This document shows positions 51,301-62,162 of a stretch of 64,000 nt of DNA, piece after piece (positions within the stretch are counted from its first letter, which is position 1; every line of letters begins with the position of its first letter). The notes beneath the pieces are model-generated. The model searched no databases, had not been told where the DNA came from, and saw only the letters and a list, made by a program, of their open reading frames with translations. The DNA is from Atrichornis clamosus. Its lineage: Eukaryota > Chordata > Aves > Passeriformes > Menuridae. A program made the translations under genes and the position numbers. The stretch is taken from assembly GCA_013400975.1 (NCBI GenBank), contig WBMZ01011745.1, positions 45,542-109,541 of the forward strand, read 5' to 3'.

Positions 51301-54300
51301 TAGTTTATAAGCTTTTCACTGAAGATCAATTCTACAGATTAAAGAGTGTTAAGACACTATTCCCCCTGATTAGATGAAGGTCATGGTTCAACCTTCTCAG
51401 AAAGAGCTGTGTTTCCTGTTTACTTACAGACTTAAAATCTTAGCCAAGACGTTTCAAATAGTTTCACAAGCTATACAGTTACACAAAATTGTCTAGGCAT
51501 CAAGACAAATCTTAGTGCCTGTATTAAATAGCAACTCTTAGTTATACAAACTGCAAACACCACAGACAACTGAATAAAACTGAAATTTTGGAAATTTATT
51601 GTTCATTTTTCTCTGGGTACCAGAGAATGATAACTTCAGAGAAATACTTTAGCAACAATTTCATAAAACTGCAAACAAAGGTATCAAAAAGTACAGACAG
51701 CATGAAAGGAGAAATAGCTTCTGATATTTTATTCTCCGAGGGAATCTAACTTTATATCCACTAGGTCTACAAATTATATATACATATATACGTACATGTA
51801 TATATGTCTGCTTTAAAGTTCAACTCTGCTGACCTGTTCTGCACATCTACAGTGTACCTGAATTAGCAGATTTTCAAAAGCATTACAAAAAAATAATAAT
51901 TAAAAAAAAGAAGTCAAGCTCATCACCCCTACTACAGCTGAAAGTGCTGTGAGGGCAGAGGCAGTGGAGACAGCAGCAGGAGAGTCCTGTGCAGGACCAA
52001 CACTGCTGTCATGCAGCATTTGAGACCAGTGGAACCACTGTGAAAGTTTAAGGGCATGGAAGTTGAGCCCGGTCAGATTTCCACTGTTGTCAAACACAGA
52101 GGGATTCCCATCATGGGCCACCTGGACTTAGGTATGGGTCAGCAAATAAAGCCAGTAACTGCAATTGCCAGACCACCTCCATACCTCTGCACAGAAGTCA
52201 CTCCACGTACAAGTAACAAGCTCCCATGGTAAATACACCACAGAACCTGGTTATCACCCCTAAGGGAAATAGTAAAGCAGGAAAAGATATCAATTTTTAA
52301 GGTGTAAGACCCTCTGAAACCTTTACAAAGTTTTATGGGAAAAAAGAGGAAAAAACCAAAATGAAAACCAACAAAGAAATAACTAATCATAAAGAGCCTG
52401 GTAGGGCTAAAGCTTGCTGAGGAATCCAATGCTGCAGAGAACAAACTAGAAGTCACTTTCGCACTCAAAATAAATACTGAAGTCTATCAAGTTCTGACAA
52501 AGCAGATGCATAATGAAAAAAAAAGTCTCAAAACATTATTCCCTACATCTGAGGTATTAGACTTATTCCCAGCTCTCTCTGAAATTTAGAGGTAGCTGTG
52601 TTTGTAACAAATCCTTACATGAAATGAGGGAGTCCTGCCAACTGTGAATGTGTGAAGAAAAAAAAATTACCATCTCAAAATTAACATACAAAGTATGACT
52701 ATAAAGGGATTTAAGAGGTGACAAGCAAAGCAATTGTTATTTGCAAATTATAGCACAAAAAGCATGATACTTGGCTGAAACATACATTGACACAAACCAT
52801 GTTTTCTGACTAAGACTACTTCACCTACCTTACCAATCTTGACAGTTTCTGAATGCTCAAAGGCTTGAGCCAGCTGTTCCCAGGTTGGGGCCAAAGCCTT
52901 GCAGTGACCACACCAAGGGGCAAAGAATTTGATGAAGTGATTACCTTTTAAGTAAAAAAAGAAAAAAAAATATTTAACTCATTTGGAATGAACTTGGCTG
53001 CAATTAAAGCCTAGGTACTAATCTCAGGCTGCAAATTTATCATGGTATTTCCTGAGTTAAAAATAGGAAACACTGTGAATCAAAGGCCAGGACAAAATAC
53101 TTCAGCAATTAGGTTTTCAATACTGTATGCAGTCCCACAGCATTGCCAAATTTCCTGAAAATCCAAACAGCTTCACAATCTCAAGCCAACAAGTGAGGTA
53201 TTAAAAGTGATATTTTAAGCCTAAACATCTACCTTAGTGTTTAATTCTACCATGTCAATCAGTTGCCCTGTTACAGAGCAAAAAGGACTACCAAGGAATT
53301 TATATTTAAAACAGAATAAAGTATTAAACTTCATGCAATGGTATTTCCTAAGAAATACTTAAGTTCATGAATAACCTAAACAATTTTGTTCCGTTTTACA
53401 TTCTTCTTTTTCTGCCCTACTCTTTGTATTTTCATGTCAACTACTCAGAAGTTGCTGCCTTTAGTAGATTTTTGTGGTATTTTCTAGAGGAGAGTCTCTG
53501 TACTATCTACTACTAATGTTTAGTTTAAAAGTATAATTGATTGCAAAGTGCCAGAAAATGTAATTCCCTTCAATTAAGATTAATTAATTCAAATTGCTTC
53601 ACATTTTTGCACACATCAAGGCAAGTCTCTGTTAAAATGAAGTTCAAAAGAACTTAATTAAAACAAGGGAAAAACCCCCAAATTAATTTGAAGGAAACAC
53701 AAGCAACTGGATAAAGGCTCTATTTAACAGAATAATTCATAATCCTTTGAAGACTGCTTTGGGGCTGGGATTACTTGAATTCATTTCTAGTTTGAGGGCT
53801 TGTCCACAAAGGGAGGTCAGAGGAAAGGCAGCACAAAATAACTAGGAAACAAGCTGCAGTAGTTGCGTACTCTTAACTTGATAGGTCTGCATGTGGAAGA
53901 CTTTCAAACTGACTGACATGCTCTGCTTTGGCCAAGTAAACTGCAAAATGAAATTTCCCATGAATTAATTAGAACATCTAGTCAAAATCAGCTATTCTAT
54001 ACCACATACTCTGACATACTCTCCTCCATAGAAAATAGTTTAATTTATTTTTGCCCTAGAGAAGCAAAAAGGTAAAAGAAGGCTATTTACGAACAGAAGT
54101 CAACATTGCAGGTGTAACTGCTAAGCCTCCCATTAAATTTAAGCACTGAACTTCCTGTAACTAAAGTCGAGAGAGGACAACAGACTTACAGAAGATCATA
54201 AACCTGCTTAACCATCAGATATGACCATGAGAATGTCTCCTCTATGAAGGCAGATGGATACATAATTAAAGTAACAGAACACTTACAGTACACTGAACTT

Positions 54301-57300
54301 TACAGTTCTGAGAAGATAGTTAAGTTGATAAATGCTTAGCTTAGAGGAAAATCCATTAAGAATTTTGATTTAACTCTGTGTTAAGTCACGCACACTGGGA
54401 AATTTTAAGTTAGCCACACAAAATGCTGGTTTACATATGAAAATATTTCTAATCTGTTAATAGTTACTTTAAGAAGTTCTAATATCTACCTCACTAGTGA
54501 TATCAGATGGGCAGACATTTAATTTAATCCAGCCTTTCTTTTATGGATAACAGATAGAGATAGTAGGATGCTCTGTTGTCATGCCAGCCCAAAGTTTGTA
54601 TTGTAAGGTTTTTTGCTCATTGTCTTAAAAAACCAGTGTGTAAGAGGTGAAATTTCCCATATTAGGTATCCCTCCTGGCATTAATTTTAAAGCTTCCAGA
54701 CAAAATATTTTTTAAAATAGCCGAACAGACAAAGTGTTTTGCCCACATTAAATTCAGGAGGAAGGAAGCCAAACAATATTAAATGAAGCGCCAGGCTGAA
54801 GTGGGATGGGGACTGGAAGGAGGAAGCGGGTGGATTACACTTATCCAGAATAACAGCCTGGGAGGAAGAAAAGCCAGCACCTAGGGAAGGAGGAAATGGG
54901 ACTTGCAAAAACACTGAGTGGCAAGGCTGTGACAGAGTAAGGGACTCAGGAAAAGAGACAGTTTAGTTGAGCAAGCCCCACTAGCTTCTTCCCTGGGATT
55001 AGGGGCTGTAATTTTACTGCCTTCTGAGTGCCATACTTAAAATTCTCATGGTCCACAATATGCAATTAAATACTGCATTTTTTACACAGTTTGCAGTTTC
55101 ATCCTCTTTAACTAGGTATTACTGGAAAATAGAAGTGGGATGCAGGTACCCTGAAAACTAAGATTTCTGGTGCAGGCTACCCACTACTAATGTCTCTGTA
55201 AAAAATTTTCTCTTATAAAAAACCAGTTACCTTCTGCTATGTGCATCTTGAAATTGTCTGCTGAGAGTTCATACATTCCCTGCTTGGGTTCAGGGGCTTT
55301 TGGTGGTTCCACATCAGATTCTGGATCCTATTCACGAGAAAAAATTAACTTTTATTTCTCTTCTACAGTAAATACACAACATTTGATTCCTGTATCACAC
55401 TATTCTGTGACAGTGCTGTAGCCTCTGTACTCTGAAATTTTTAATTCTTAAAGCAATGCCCTTATTTATCTTGATTTAGGTACCTAAACTTTCCTATCAA
55501 ACAACTAATTGAAAGCAAAAAGTGGAAAAGGTTGCCACACAGAAGAGTTGTCAGAGTCAGTGGAATAAGAGTCTTTCACTGTGCTGTAGTACAGTCACAG
55601 AGCACAATAATTGCTGTGGCATTCATTGCATCACCATATAGTAACACGCTTAAATTATATAACAGTTCCTCCAGAGCATCACACATCAGCCACATCTGCC
55701 ATCACACCCTTTTCAGTGGTCTTCAGGCTATTTAAAAATAGTGCAAAAACTCTTTTCTGCTCCCCTAGTGCCAGAAGGAATGCTGTCTACCTAATGGCTC
55801 CATGGAGACAGCAACAATGGAAAAAGAGCAACACTCCATATGTATAACTTGCAGGAAACTCATTGGCATTTCAGCAAAAGCAAAGTGAATACTTTCTAGA
55901 CTCTAACTCTAGAGCTAGAAAGAATTTTTAAGAGCCTCAAAGTGCATTTCTTAAAATAATTTAACATTTAATGTTTAATTATGAAAAATACCATATTTGC
56001 TTAAATATGATCACATTCTATCTGTGGTTTAGCAATCACTGAAGCTTTATCTTGATTGGAAGCAGCAATCATAAATTTAATTTTAGGCAAGGCTTGGCTA
56101 CCATACGTGAATGTTACCCATGAACTCAAGGATTTGCCTAGTGATGGTATTAGCTTGTCTTACTTAACTGATCATTTAAAACCCTTTCCTTAGGCCACCA
56201 CATTATCAGGTAGTAACTGAGCTAAAGATGTCATCCATGTTTTAAGAGGTAATTAAACCCAACACAAATGCAATTTATAATGTCTTAGAGCTAAATTGCT
56301 TTTCTTATTCTAGAAACATTACAGCCTACAGGTGTCAGATGAATTGACAGCAAGAATTGTATCTTAAAATGCCAAAATTATAAGCATTAAAACTACATTA
56401 TGTACTGTAGTTTTAAATACAGGAAACAGAGAGCAGGTCACAGGATGACAGGTTTAATTACTACTCTGACTTATGTGTAAGCTGTTTCATATTGACACTG
56501 CAACCTGACTTTATTCTCAGGAGCAGATTTCCTCCTGGAAAATGAAACCTAACTTAAAGGAGCAATAGATAAGCAAGTCCGCAGAAAAGAGTATTTCCTT
56601 TTCACTTACAGATGGTTCCTCATTTAGTTTCTCCAACATCCAGTTTTCCAGTGCCTGGAAGTCCCTAGGGCCTTGGTATTTCAGAGGTTCTTGTCCTGGT
56701 TTAAGCAGTTTTAGGCTGAAGGATGAAAATGTAGAGAAGAGTGAGGCAAAATATTTTCAGACAGGAAACATTCTCAGAACGATAATGTGCTTTGCCAAAC
56801 ACAGCAATCCAGCTCAGGCTGCAGTAACAGACCTTTTGACTATTAACATAAGCATCAGGCACCTCTTTCAGCTTAAACTGTCATGGCTAGAACCCTTTTT
56901 CATTCCCATGTAACATTTAAAGGAGATTTTAAAAAGAGCAAAAAAAGAAATACCATGTTAAAAATAAACATAGCCTAATATTACTTTGATCAATAAGCAA
57001 GAGCAAATTAAAAATTGCAGCATTCAGTTCTATGAATCCTATTTCTGTTTTTCAAAAAGCATTAATGTTGTTTTCTTCACCTCTCTCCATCACCAAAGGA
57101 AAAATATCTAATGTTTATTTTCCCAGGAATTCCTTCCTCATATTTCATTCCCTGACTGCTCTTGTAATGCAGGACTTTACATGTGGTATTAAACTGATTA
57201 AAAACACACTGAAGCAAGTCAATAGGACAAGAAGATAAGTGATTGCTTGTAGGCATTCAGACTTCCATATTATATTTAATAATTGCTATAAAAACTTTTC

Positions 57301-59568
57301 CATACGCTACCTAAAGCTTCTTCTACTAAATATTTAAATTTAAAATGGAAGTATATTTGATAAAGGTGTAATATTGAATTCTGACCTAGTCTTATTTTTT
57401 AAAGCAAGTCAGAGTTTCAATTACTGTTGTCACCTAGCTCCCAGTTCCCCCTTGTCAAACTGTCATTTCATACTGCTTCTTTTGTTTCTTGACATGTTTT
57501 CTCTCTCTTCTTGGTCCACAGTTGGAAAAAATGCACATATGAAAGTGTTGAAAAACCACATAATGCAAATATATTCAAAAGGGATAGGATCTCCCACCAT
57601 CATTTCTATTCGTGGTGTTCTTGAATGTTCTTTGTGATGATAGAAAGTCAAACTAATAAGGAAGCAACAAAAATGAAACAGAAGAACATCTAAAACACAC
57701 CTCATGGCAATACTTTTGAAAAGTAACAGAAAAAATATTAAGGTAAGATCTTAAAAAAAGTTAGCTGCACCTTTATTTTCTTCAAACAAGGGTAAGATTT
57801 CTCTAGTTCAGTTGAGAGTATTTATTTTGCAGCACCAAATAATCCTAAGACAACTGTACTAAGAAGTGCAGGGACCAGCTCAGCCACTTTTTCTCTCAGG
57901 GGATGAAAAGGGGATGCAGCCTTTCCTTTGACAGGTGTTTGGAAAAGCAGTGTATGGATCAGCACATCCTGGACCTGTGACAACACCTCTGCCTGAGGAA
58001 GTTGTGAAATTTCCCTTGCTGGAGGTTTTTAGAAACAGGCTAGTTTAAAACTGACTCAGGAAGAGAGTTGATATCGTGAATTCCCCTTCATTGCTATACT
58101 TCTATACCTAGAAGATGACTGCCTTATTAATTTTACTTTTCAAGCAGAGAAAAGCAAACACTAACTATTCAGATATATTGAATGACCTTAAAGAGGAGGG
58201 AAGGAAAAAACCCTCCAGCAATTACACATTCATCGATTTTTTTCTTATTCAAAAATCTCTGCCACTCTATTTTACAAGGAACAGCACCACAACATAATCT
58301 ATGCAAATATGAAACGACAACCAATGCTCACTTCTGGAGATATTAAAGCAGAACCGAAATATTCATTATTTATTGGTATTTCTAGTGGAACTAAGACACA
58401 CACTGCCCTTAAGGACAATTCCTATCTCAACAAGGACTATGCTATTTATAACTCTCAACTTCTACTCAGCCGCACTCATCTGCGTCCAAGCAGGTGCAGC
58501 CAGGAGCGTGTGAAAAGTTCAGGCTGTTGGTGGGGTTGGCAAAAACACTGCACAAAGTGAGCAAAGCAAAGGAAACTGAAAAATACAGGCTGTGGAAGGG
58601 CCACAGATGATTACAACCTCCACTTATCCCCACTAAGATATGTAATTAATAAAGCAGTTGAAAGGATCCCATATATTTTTGCAAGAAGCTTTAAAGAAGC
58701 CACAAGGGAAAAATAAATCCTGCTCCTTTTTGGCAGTTGAAAAGGGAATGCATATCTAACCCAAAAGCACTGACCTCTCATAGATACTCTAGACCATTTC
58801 CTGCCTACCAACACTTTGGTATTAAGACATACATCCTTTATAACAGGAGAAGTACAACAACCTTAAAATACAAATTAATTTCTTCTAAATCAATATAAGC
58901 AAACTTACCTAGAAAAAAGTCTGTAGAATATTACCACCGCTATGCTAAGTGATGCTATTAAGTTATTGTTTTATGAGCACTAAGTACACTAAAAATCTGA
59001 GAGATCACCTATAACACATTTATGAACGGTGCAGTGTACTGACAAACCTGGGGCAAGTTATTTTTAAGAGTATCATTAGTAGAAATCAGCTCTGTCGTGC
59101 ATATCACAACTGCATAATGTACTATTGCTTCAGAAAGAGGTACTCTCAGAGAAAAGAAAAGGAAAATTCTGGACTTCAGCTAGACACAGCCATCCTCCAA
59201 GACATAGAACAGCCTCTTGAAAAAAAGAAGAGTAAGAGTACTATGTATCACATGATACTTGGCAACAAGGTAAAAAAGCTTAAAATGAACACAGTAGGTC
59301 CAGAGGGCTACAAAGAAACCTAGCAAAAATATAGCTCAGAAGCTAGCTTCAAGAAATTGGCAGAGCATCACGGAAAACTGAAAAAGAACAATAGGAGCAG
59401 GCTTCTTTCTTTACTTACGTAGGGTATCCTCGTACGCCAAATTCAGAGCACAGTGGAATATCTATAGTGCAATCCACTTTAACAACATAGACCTGTGGTT
59501 TTTCCATGTTGTTGTATTTATCTCCCAAATCATTCCAAGTTGGCTGCAGGCGCTGACAATGTCCACAC
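42202..59568 (-). CDS. TXNDC5: TXNDC5 (ERp46), three-domain ER protein disulfide isomerase, exons 2-10
   Basis: Spliced gene for a thioredoxin-family oxidoreductase of the ER lumen that introduces disulfides into client proteins. Nine exons of 150, 106, 97, 116, 87, 153, 83, 130 and 123 coding bases join in frame to 347 residues. Human TXNDC5 has 432, so the signal peptide and the start of domain 1 are on an exon 1 beyond the right edge. Three thioredoxin domains are visible, each with a WCGHC active site (exons 2, 5 and 9), a KVDCT or EVDCT strand and a VRGYPT cis-proline loop (exons 2, 6 and 10). Acidic, proline-rich linkers lie in exons 3-4 and 7. The C terminus is RDEL, a KDEL-receptor-type retrieval signal. 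The tail-to-tail position beside BMP6 is the same as in other tetrapods. All junctions are GT/AG. Confidence 0.96.
42325..42881 (-). other. TXNDC5: TXNDC5 intron 9
   Basis: 557 bp between donor gtaagt and acceptor ttttgaag. Nothing else recognised. Confidence 0.93.
42882..43011 (-). CDS. TXNDC5: TXNDC5 exon 9 (domain 3 active site)
   Basis: The acceptor is tttgtttctag and the donor is gtaagt. The exon completes Trp, then reads [20 protein letters not shown] and on to [15 protein letters not shown]. It carries the third CGHC redox site and ends in phase 0 just before the VRGYPT loop. Confidence 0.96.
43012..45778 (-). other. TXNDC5: TXNDC5 intron 8
   Basis: 2.8 kb. No gene recognised. It contains three copies of ggtttaagg within about 45 bases (44078-44122). 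Confidence 0.92.
45779..45861 (-). CDS. TXNDC5: TXNDC5 exon 8 (start of domain 3)
   Basis: The acceptor follows a long pyrimidine run (T14, C, T8) and reads ggagcag; the donor is gtaaga. The exon reads [20 protein letters not shown] then FIKFYAP and two bases of Trp. A second AG seven bases inside would also look usable but breaks the frame with exon 7, so the outer AG was chosen. A CT dinucleotide run codes for the LSLS stretch. Confidence 0.93.
45841..45852 (-). repeat. TXNDC5: (CT)6 dinucleotide run inside TXNDC5 exon 8
   Basis: Six AG units on the + strand. On the coding strand they lie in the codons CTC TCT CTC TCT (LSLS), a few bases after the splice acceptor. A coding microsatellite whose slippage would shift the frame. 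Confidence 0.85.
45862..48652 (-). other. TXNDC5: TXNDC5 intron 7
   Basis: 2.8 kb. It holds the long pyrimidine tract (minus strand) at 45869-45891 next to exon 8, an (AAAT)4 run at 46526-46541 and an AT-rich stretch at 46620-47100. No gene recognised. Confidence 0.92.
46526..46541. repeat. (AAAT)4 simple repeat
   Basis: Four AAAT units in TXNDC5 intron 7. Confidence 0.85.
48653..48805 (-). CDS. TXNDC5: TXNDC5 exon 7 (end of domain 2 and repeat-bearing linker)
   Basis: The acceptor is gatcattgtag and the donor is gtaggt. The exon reads [20 protein letters not shown], the final strand and helix of domain 2, and then a Pro/Glu-rich linker with two adjacent copies of DPQPPAE. It is 51 codons, phase 0 at both ends. 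Sequence before the linker matches the family closely; the linker is the divergent part. Confidence 0.94.
48672..48711 (-). repeat. TXNDC5: 21-bp in-frame tandem duplication in TXNDC5 linker
   Basis: On the + strand gcaggtggctgtgggtctt occurs at 48672-48690 and again at 48693-48711, a period of 21 bp. On the coding strand this gives DPQPPAE twice in a row, between thioredoxin domains 2 and 3. The two copies are nearly identical, so the duplication is probably recent. Confidence 0.9.
48806..50667 (-). other. TXNDC5: TXNDC5 intron 6
   Basis: 1.9 kb with no gene or clear repeat recognised. Confidence 0.92.
50668..50754 (-). CDS. TXNDC5: TXNDC5 exon 6 (domain 2)
   Basis: The acceptor is caaaatgtag and the donor is gtgagt. 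A symmetric phase-0 exon of 29 codons, [20 protein letters not shown] then LLWFRNGEK, carrying the cis-proline loop of domain 2. Confidence 0.96.
50755..52828 (-). other. TXNDC5: TXNDC5 intron 5
   Basis: 2.1 kb. It contains a short TA/CA-rich simple repeat at about 51775-51806. No gene recognised. Confidence 0.92.
51775..51806. repeat. TA/CA-rich simple repeat
   Basis: Imperfect alternating tatatacatatatacgtaca-type run in TXNDC5 intron 5. Confidence 0.75.
52829..52944 (-). CDS. TXNDC5: TXNDC5 exon 5 (domain 2 active site)
   Basis: The acceptor is ttacttaaaag and the donor is gtaggt. The exon completes Gly, then reads [20 protein letters not shown] and on to HSETVKIGK. It holds the second CGHC site. 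Unlike domains 1 and 3, the Trp codon before CGHC is not interrupted by an intron here. Confidence 0.96.
52945..55230 (-). other. TXNDC5: TXNDC5 intron 4
   Basis: 2.3 kb, AT-rich, with no gene or clear repeat recognised. Confidence 0.92.
55231..55327 (-). CDS. TXNDC5: TXNDC5 exon 4 (linker and start of domain 2)
   Basis: The acceptor is gtgaatag and the donor is gtaact. The exon reads [20 protein letters not shown] then [12 protein letters not shown], plus one base of a Gly codon. The first half is a Pro/Glu-rich flexible linker; the second is the first strand and helix of thioredoxin domain 2. Confidence 0.95.
55328..56609 (-). other. TXNDC5: TXNDC5 intron 3
   Basis: 1.3 kb with nothing else recognised. 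Confidence 0.92.
56610..56715 (-). CDS. TXNDC5: TXNDC5 exon 3 (end of domain 1)
   Basis: The acceptor is tccttcag and the donor is gtaagt. The exon completes Thr, then reads [20 protein letters not shown] and [15 protein letters not shown], the last strand and helix of domain 1. It ends in phase 0 in the acidic linker. Confidence 0.95.
56716..59418 (-). other. TXNDC5: TXNDC5 intron 2
   Basis: 2.7 kb. It contains an L3/CR1-like LINE fragment at about 57900-58065 (+ strand). No gene recognised. Confidence 0.92.
57900..58065 (+). mobile_element. L3/CR1-like LINE fragment
   Basis: The stretch gcctgaggaagttgtgaaat, ttcccttgctggaggttttt and agaaacaggctag matches the end of L3/CR1 ORF2, where the usual text is 'ctgaggaggttgtggaatctcc..ggaggtttttaagaacaggct'. 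Short and diverged. It lies in TXNDC5 intron 2, opposite to the gene's direction. Confidence 0.5.
59419..59568 (-). CDS. TXNDC5: TXNDC5 exon 2 (domain 1 active site)
   Basis: The acceptor is cttctgtcacag and the donor is gtaagt. The first base completes the Trp codon (TG|G), then [20 protein letters not shown] follows, and later KVDCT and FGVRGYP, ending two bases into a Thr codon. It carries the redox CGHC of thioredoxin domain 1 and its cis-proline. Confidence 0.96.
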
Positions 59569-62094
59569 CTGTGACAGAAGGAACAGGATATTGTTTAATA
59601 GCTGCTCACACTTAGAGGGGAATGAATCTATGAAAAAGTCATACACAGAATGGTTATTTTGATACATTTAAATAAAATTGTTAAATCAGTTAAGTCAGAA
59701 GTCTTCCATACTCAAGCATGGTTATATTAAGCAACAGCAGACACTATTGAGAACTGCAGCATGCTGCAAAAACATCTTATGTAAAAATCATCAAGATTTG
59801 AGAACTTTTTGCTACTATCCTTTTACATTACAAATCCTATGAATAACCTCTGAACTTAGTGAGGCTATTAATAAAAGCACTGTCAGTCTTCCAGCTTTCT
59901 AGAAAAATCCTGCAAGGTTCTCCAGCTTTCCTTCTTTCCACCCTAATATTTCAAAATCCTTTTTTTTTTTTTTTAATTTTTAGCAGTAGGTAAGAAGATA
60001 ATAGTTTCTAGCCTCTTTGTAGTGCCACTTGCACTTCTGTGCTTCACAGGAACTGCAACTCCCAAGTAAAGAAACACATCAGGACTGATTTCTGAACAGG
60101 GTTTCTCAAAATCTCCATGATCCTTGCGGGTCCATTCCAATTCAGAGTATTGGGTGTTTCTGCAAAAATCCTGCTGTCCTGTGCTCTGCCCCAGCAGCAC
60201 ACCATCAACTCTTTATATCTGCATACACACAGAAAACTGCCCTCATACAGTTGCTACAACAGCACCTCCCCAGATGCAGAAAATGGCTATTATTCTTTTC
60301 ACTGCTTTCCTAGTCTTTCAAGTCATTATAGCAATACACTCTTCCTCAACGTACGATGAAAAGTTTTAAGGAACAGATTTTCATTTTTCTCTAATGGCTG
60401 CTTTTGCTAAGCCCCCAAGACATCTAAGAAATACAAAGTTGGATTAACAGAAAACATTCTCAAACTGACAGTACGAAAGCTGTTATTGCTTGGCATGACC
60501 CAGACCATCTACTTTGTAAGCAACAATTAAGTCACCATCAGGACTTTGGAGAATGTTTTACGTCAAAGCAACTGTTTCACTCATACAAATGGTTTTGAGT
60601 ACACTTGTAGAAAAGCTGAATGGATTCACACCTTTCTAGGAATCCAGATACCATTAAGAGAAAAAAACCAAAACAAAACTTGAGATTTACTTTAAGAATG
60701 CTTTCTGATCTTAAAAAAGTCCTGGTACAGTCAAGCACAGTGGGCCACCCATGCTCTCACTATGTGGGTGAATACAACCTCCCATGTGATCTTATTCTGA
60801 ATTGTCATGGTGAAGGGATACAATGTGTTATTATTGAAATCAAATATTCCTTAAATATTTAACTTCTGACTGAACTCCCTCCATAGTCAATTCTTTCATG
60901 GAGCTTGAATTAAGAGGAGGATTTTAGATACCCTGGTCCCTTCCCCTAACAGATGCAGTGATTTGAAACACCAAATGAATACTGGATAGAGTTAAAGAAG
61001 AGAGCATGGAAAACTTGGTAAGGGAGTCTCAATTAATTAACCTCCTGTTTTGTTAGAACAACAGAGCTGCCTTGTCCATACTTAACGCTGTGATCTCTGC
61101 TCTGCACACCCCTTTCCCTTCCTTCTTCGGATTACATAAGATAAAATGGAGAATAAGGCAGGAAAAATGTTTGTATCTGAACCAGTAATCAAGTAGTTAG
61201 TCATTCCCAGTTTGACAAAAAGAAATCAGTATTACATAGAAGAAAATACAAGACAGTCCCCAAAATAGTTTTTCTCAAATTTCTAAGGCATAGCTGAAAA
61301 AATATATAAAACTAAGGAGGTCAAAACTAAAGAGAGCAGACCATTAAACATCACACGCTTCCCTCTGCCTCATGTACCTACACAGTCTTACACTGCTGCT
61401 ACAACACATCAGTGGGGCTGGAGGAGCTGCTGGGGACAGTGGAGACATGGGCGACAACAGTGAGTCCTGCTCTTCCCTCTCTACCTGGGCTAGACAGTTG
61501 CAAGCACACACAATCTCCATTTACAAGCACAAATGAAGATACAAAGAGACTAACACAGACGTTTCTGGAGGCCACCCTTAGAGACTGAGCTCTGCAGCCA
61601 GCAAGGGCAGCTCCACAGCAAGATATAGAACAAATCCTTATCCAGTTAAAAACGTAGACATGTCTAATGGTATAAGCAGCACAGGACTAGTCTCGCTCTG
61701 GACAAAAGAATCCAGCTGAGGTAAAATCCAGTCAACAGAGTTCAATTCAGCAGCAATGAACTCTGGTGATCAGTTCTGTTGCAGCTCAGTGGACTTGCTG
61801 GAGGTTTACCAAGAAAGAACATATAAACATATGTTGAAAAGATCTGTAAGAGTCAAAATAACATAGTGAAACTACTCATTTGAGATTCCTTCCAACTAAG
61901 GAACCAGGGAAACTTCACTCCTCTCTAGAAATGCAACTGGCATGGTAAACAACTTAAGAATACCTCGTGCCACCAAGAGAGTAATCTGCTTGTTGTTCTG
62001 TTCCCAAATGTAGCTACCAAGTGGGACAGCCTTCTGAACAAAAATCTTATGACATCTGATGGCAAATGCTCTCTTCTTGGAATATCCTGCAATA

Positions 62095-62162
62095 CTTGAA
62101 ACAAATGTAGGACCTCCTGGGCCACCATTCGAAGTGAGGCCCTCTGCAACATTTGTTTCAAG
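62095..62162. repeat. 14-bp perfect inverted repeat
   Basis: Arms cttgaaacaaatgt (62095-62108) and acatttgtttcaag (62149-62162) are exact reverse complements around a 40-base loop. The loop itself has gggcc/ggccc pairing. No known element recognised. Confidence 0.8.
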
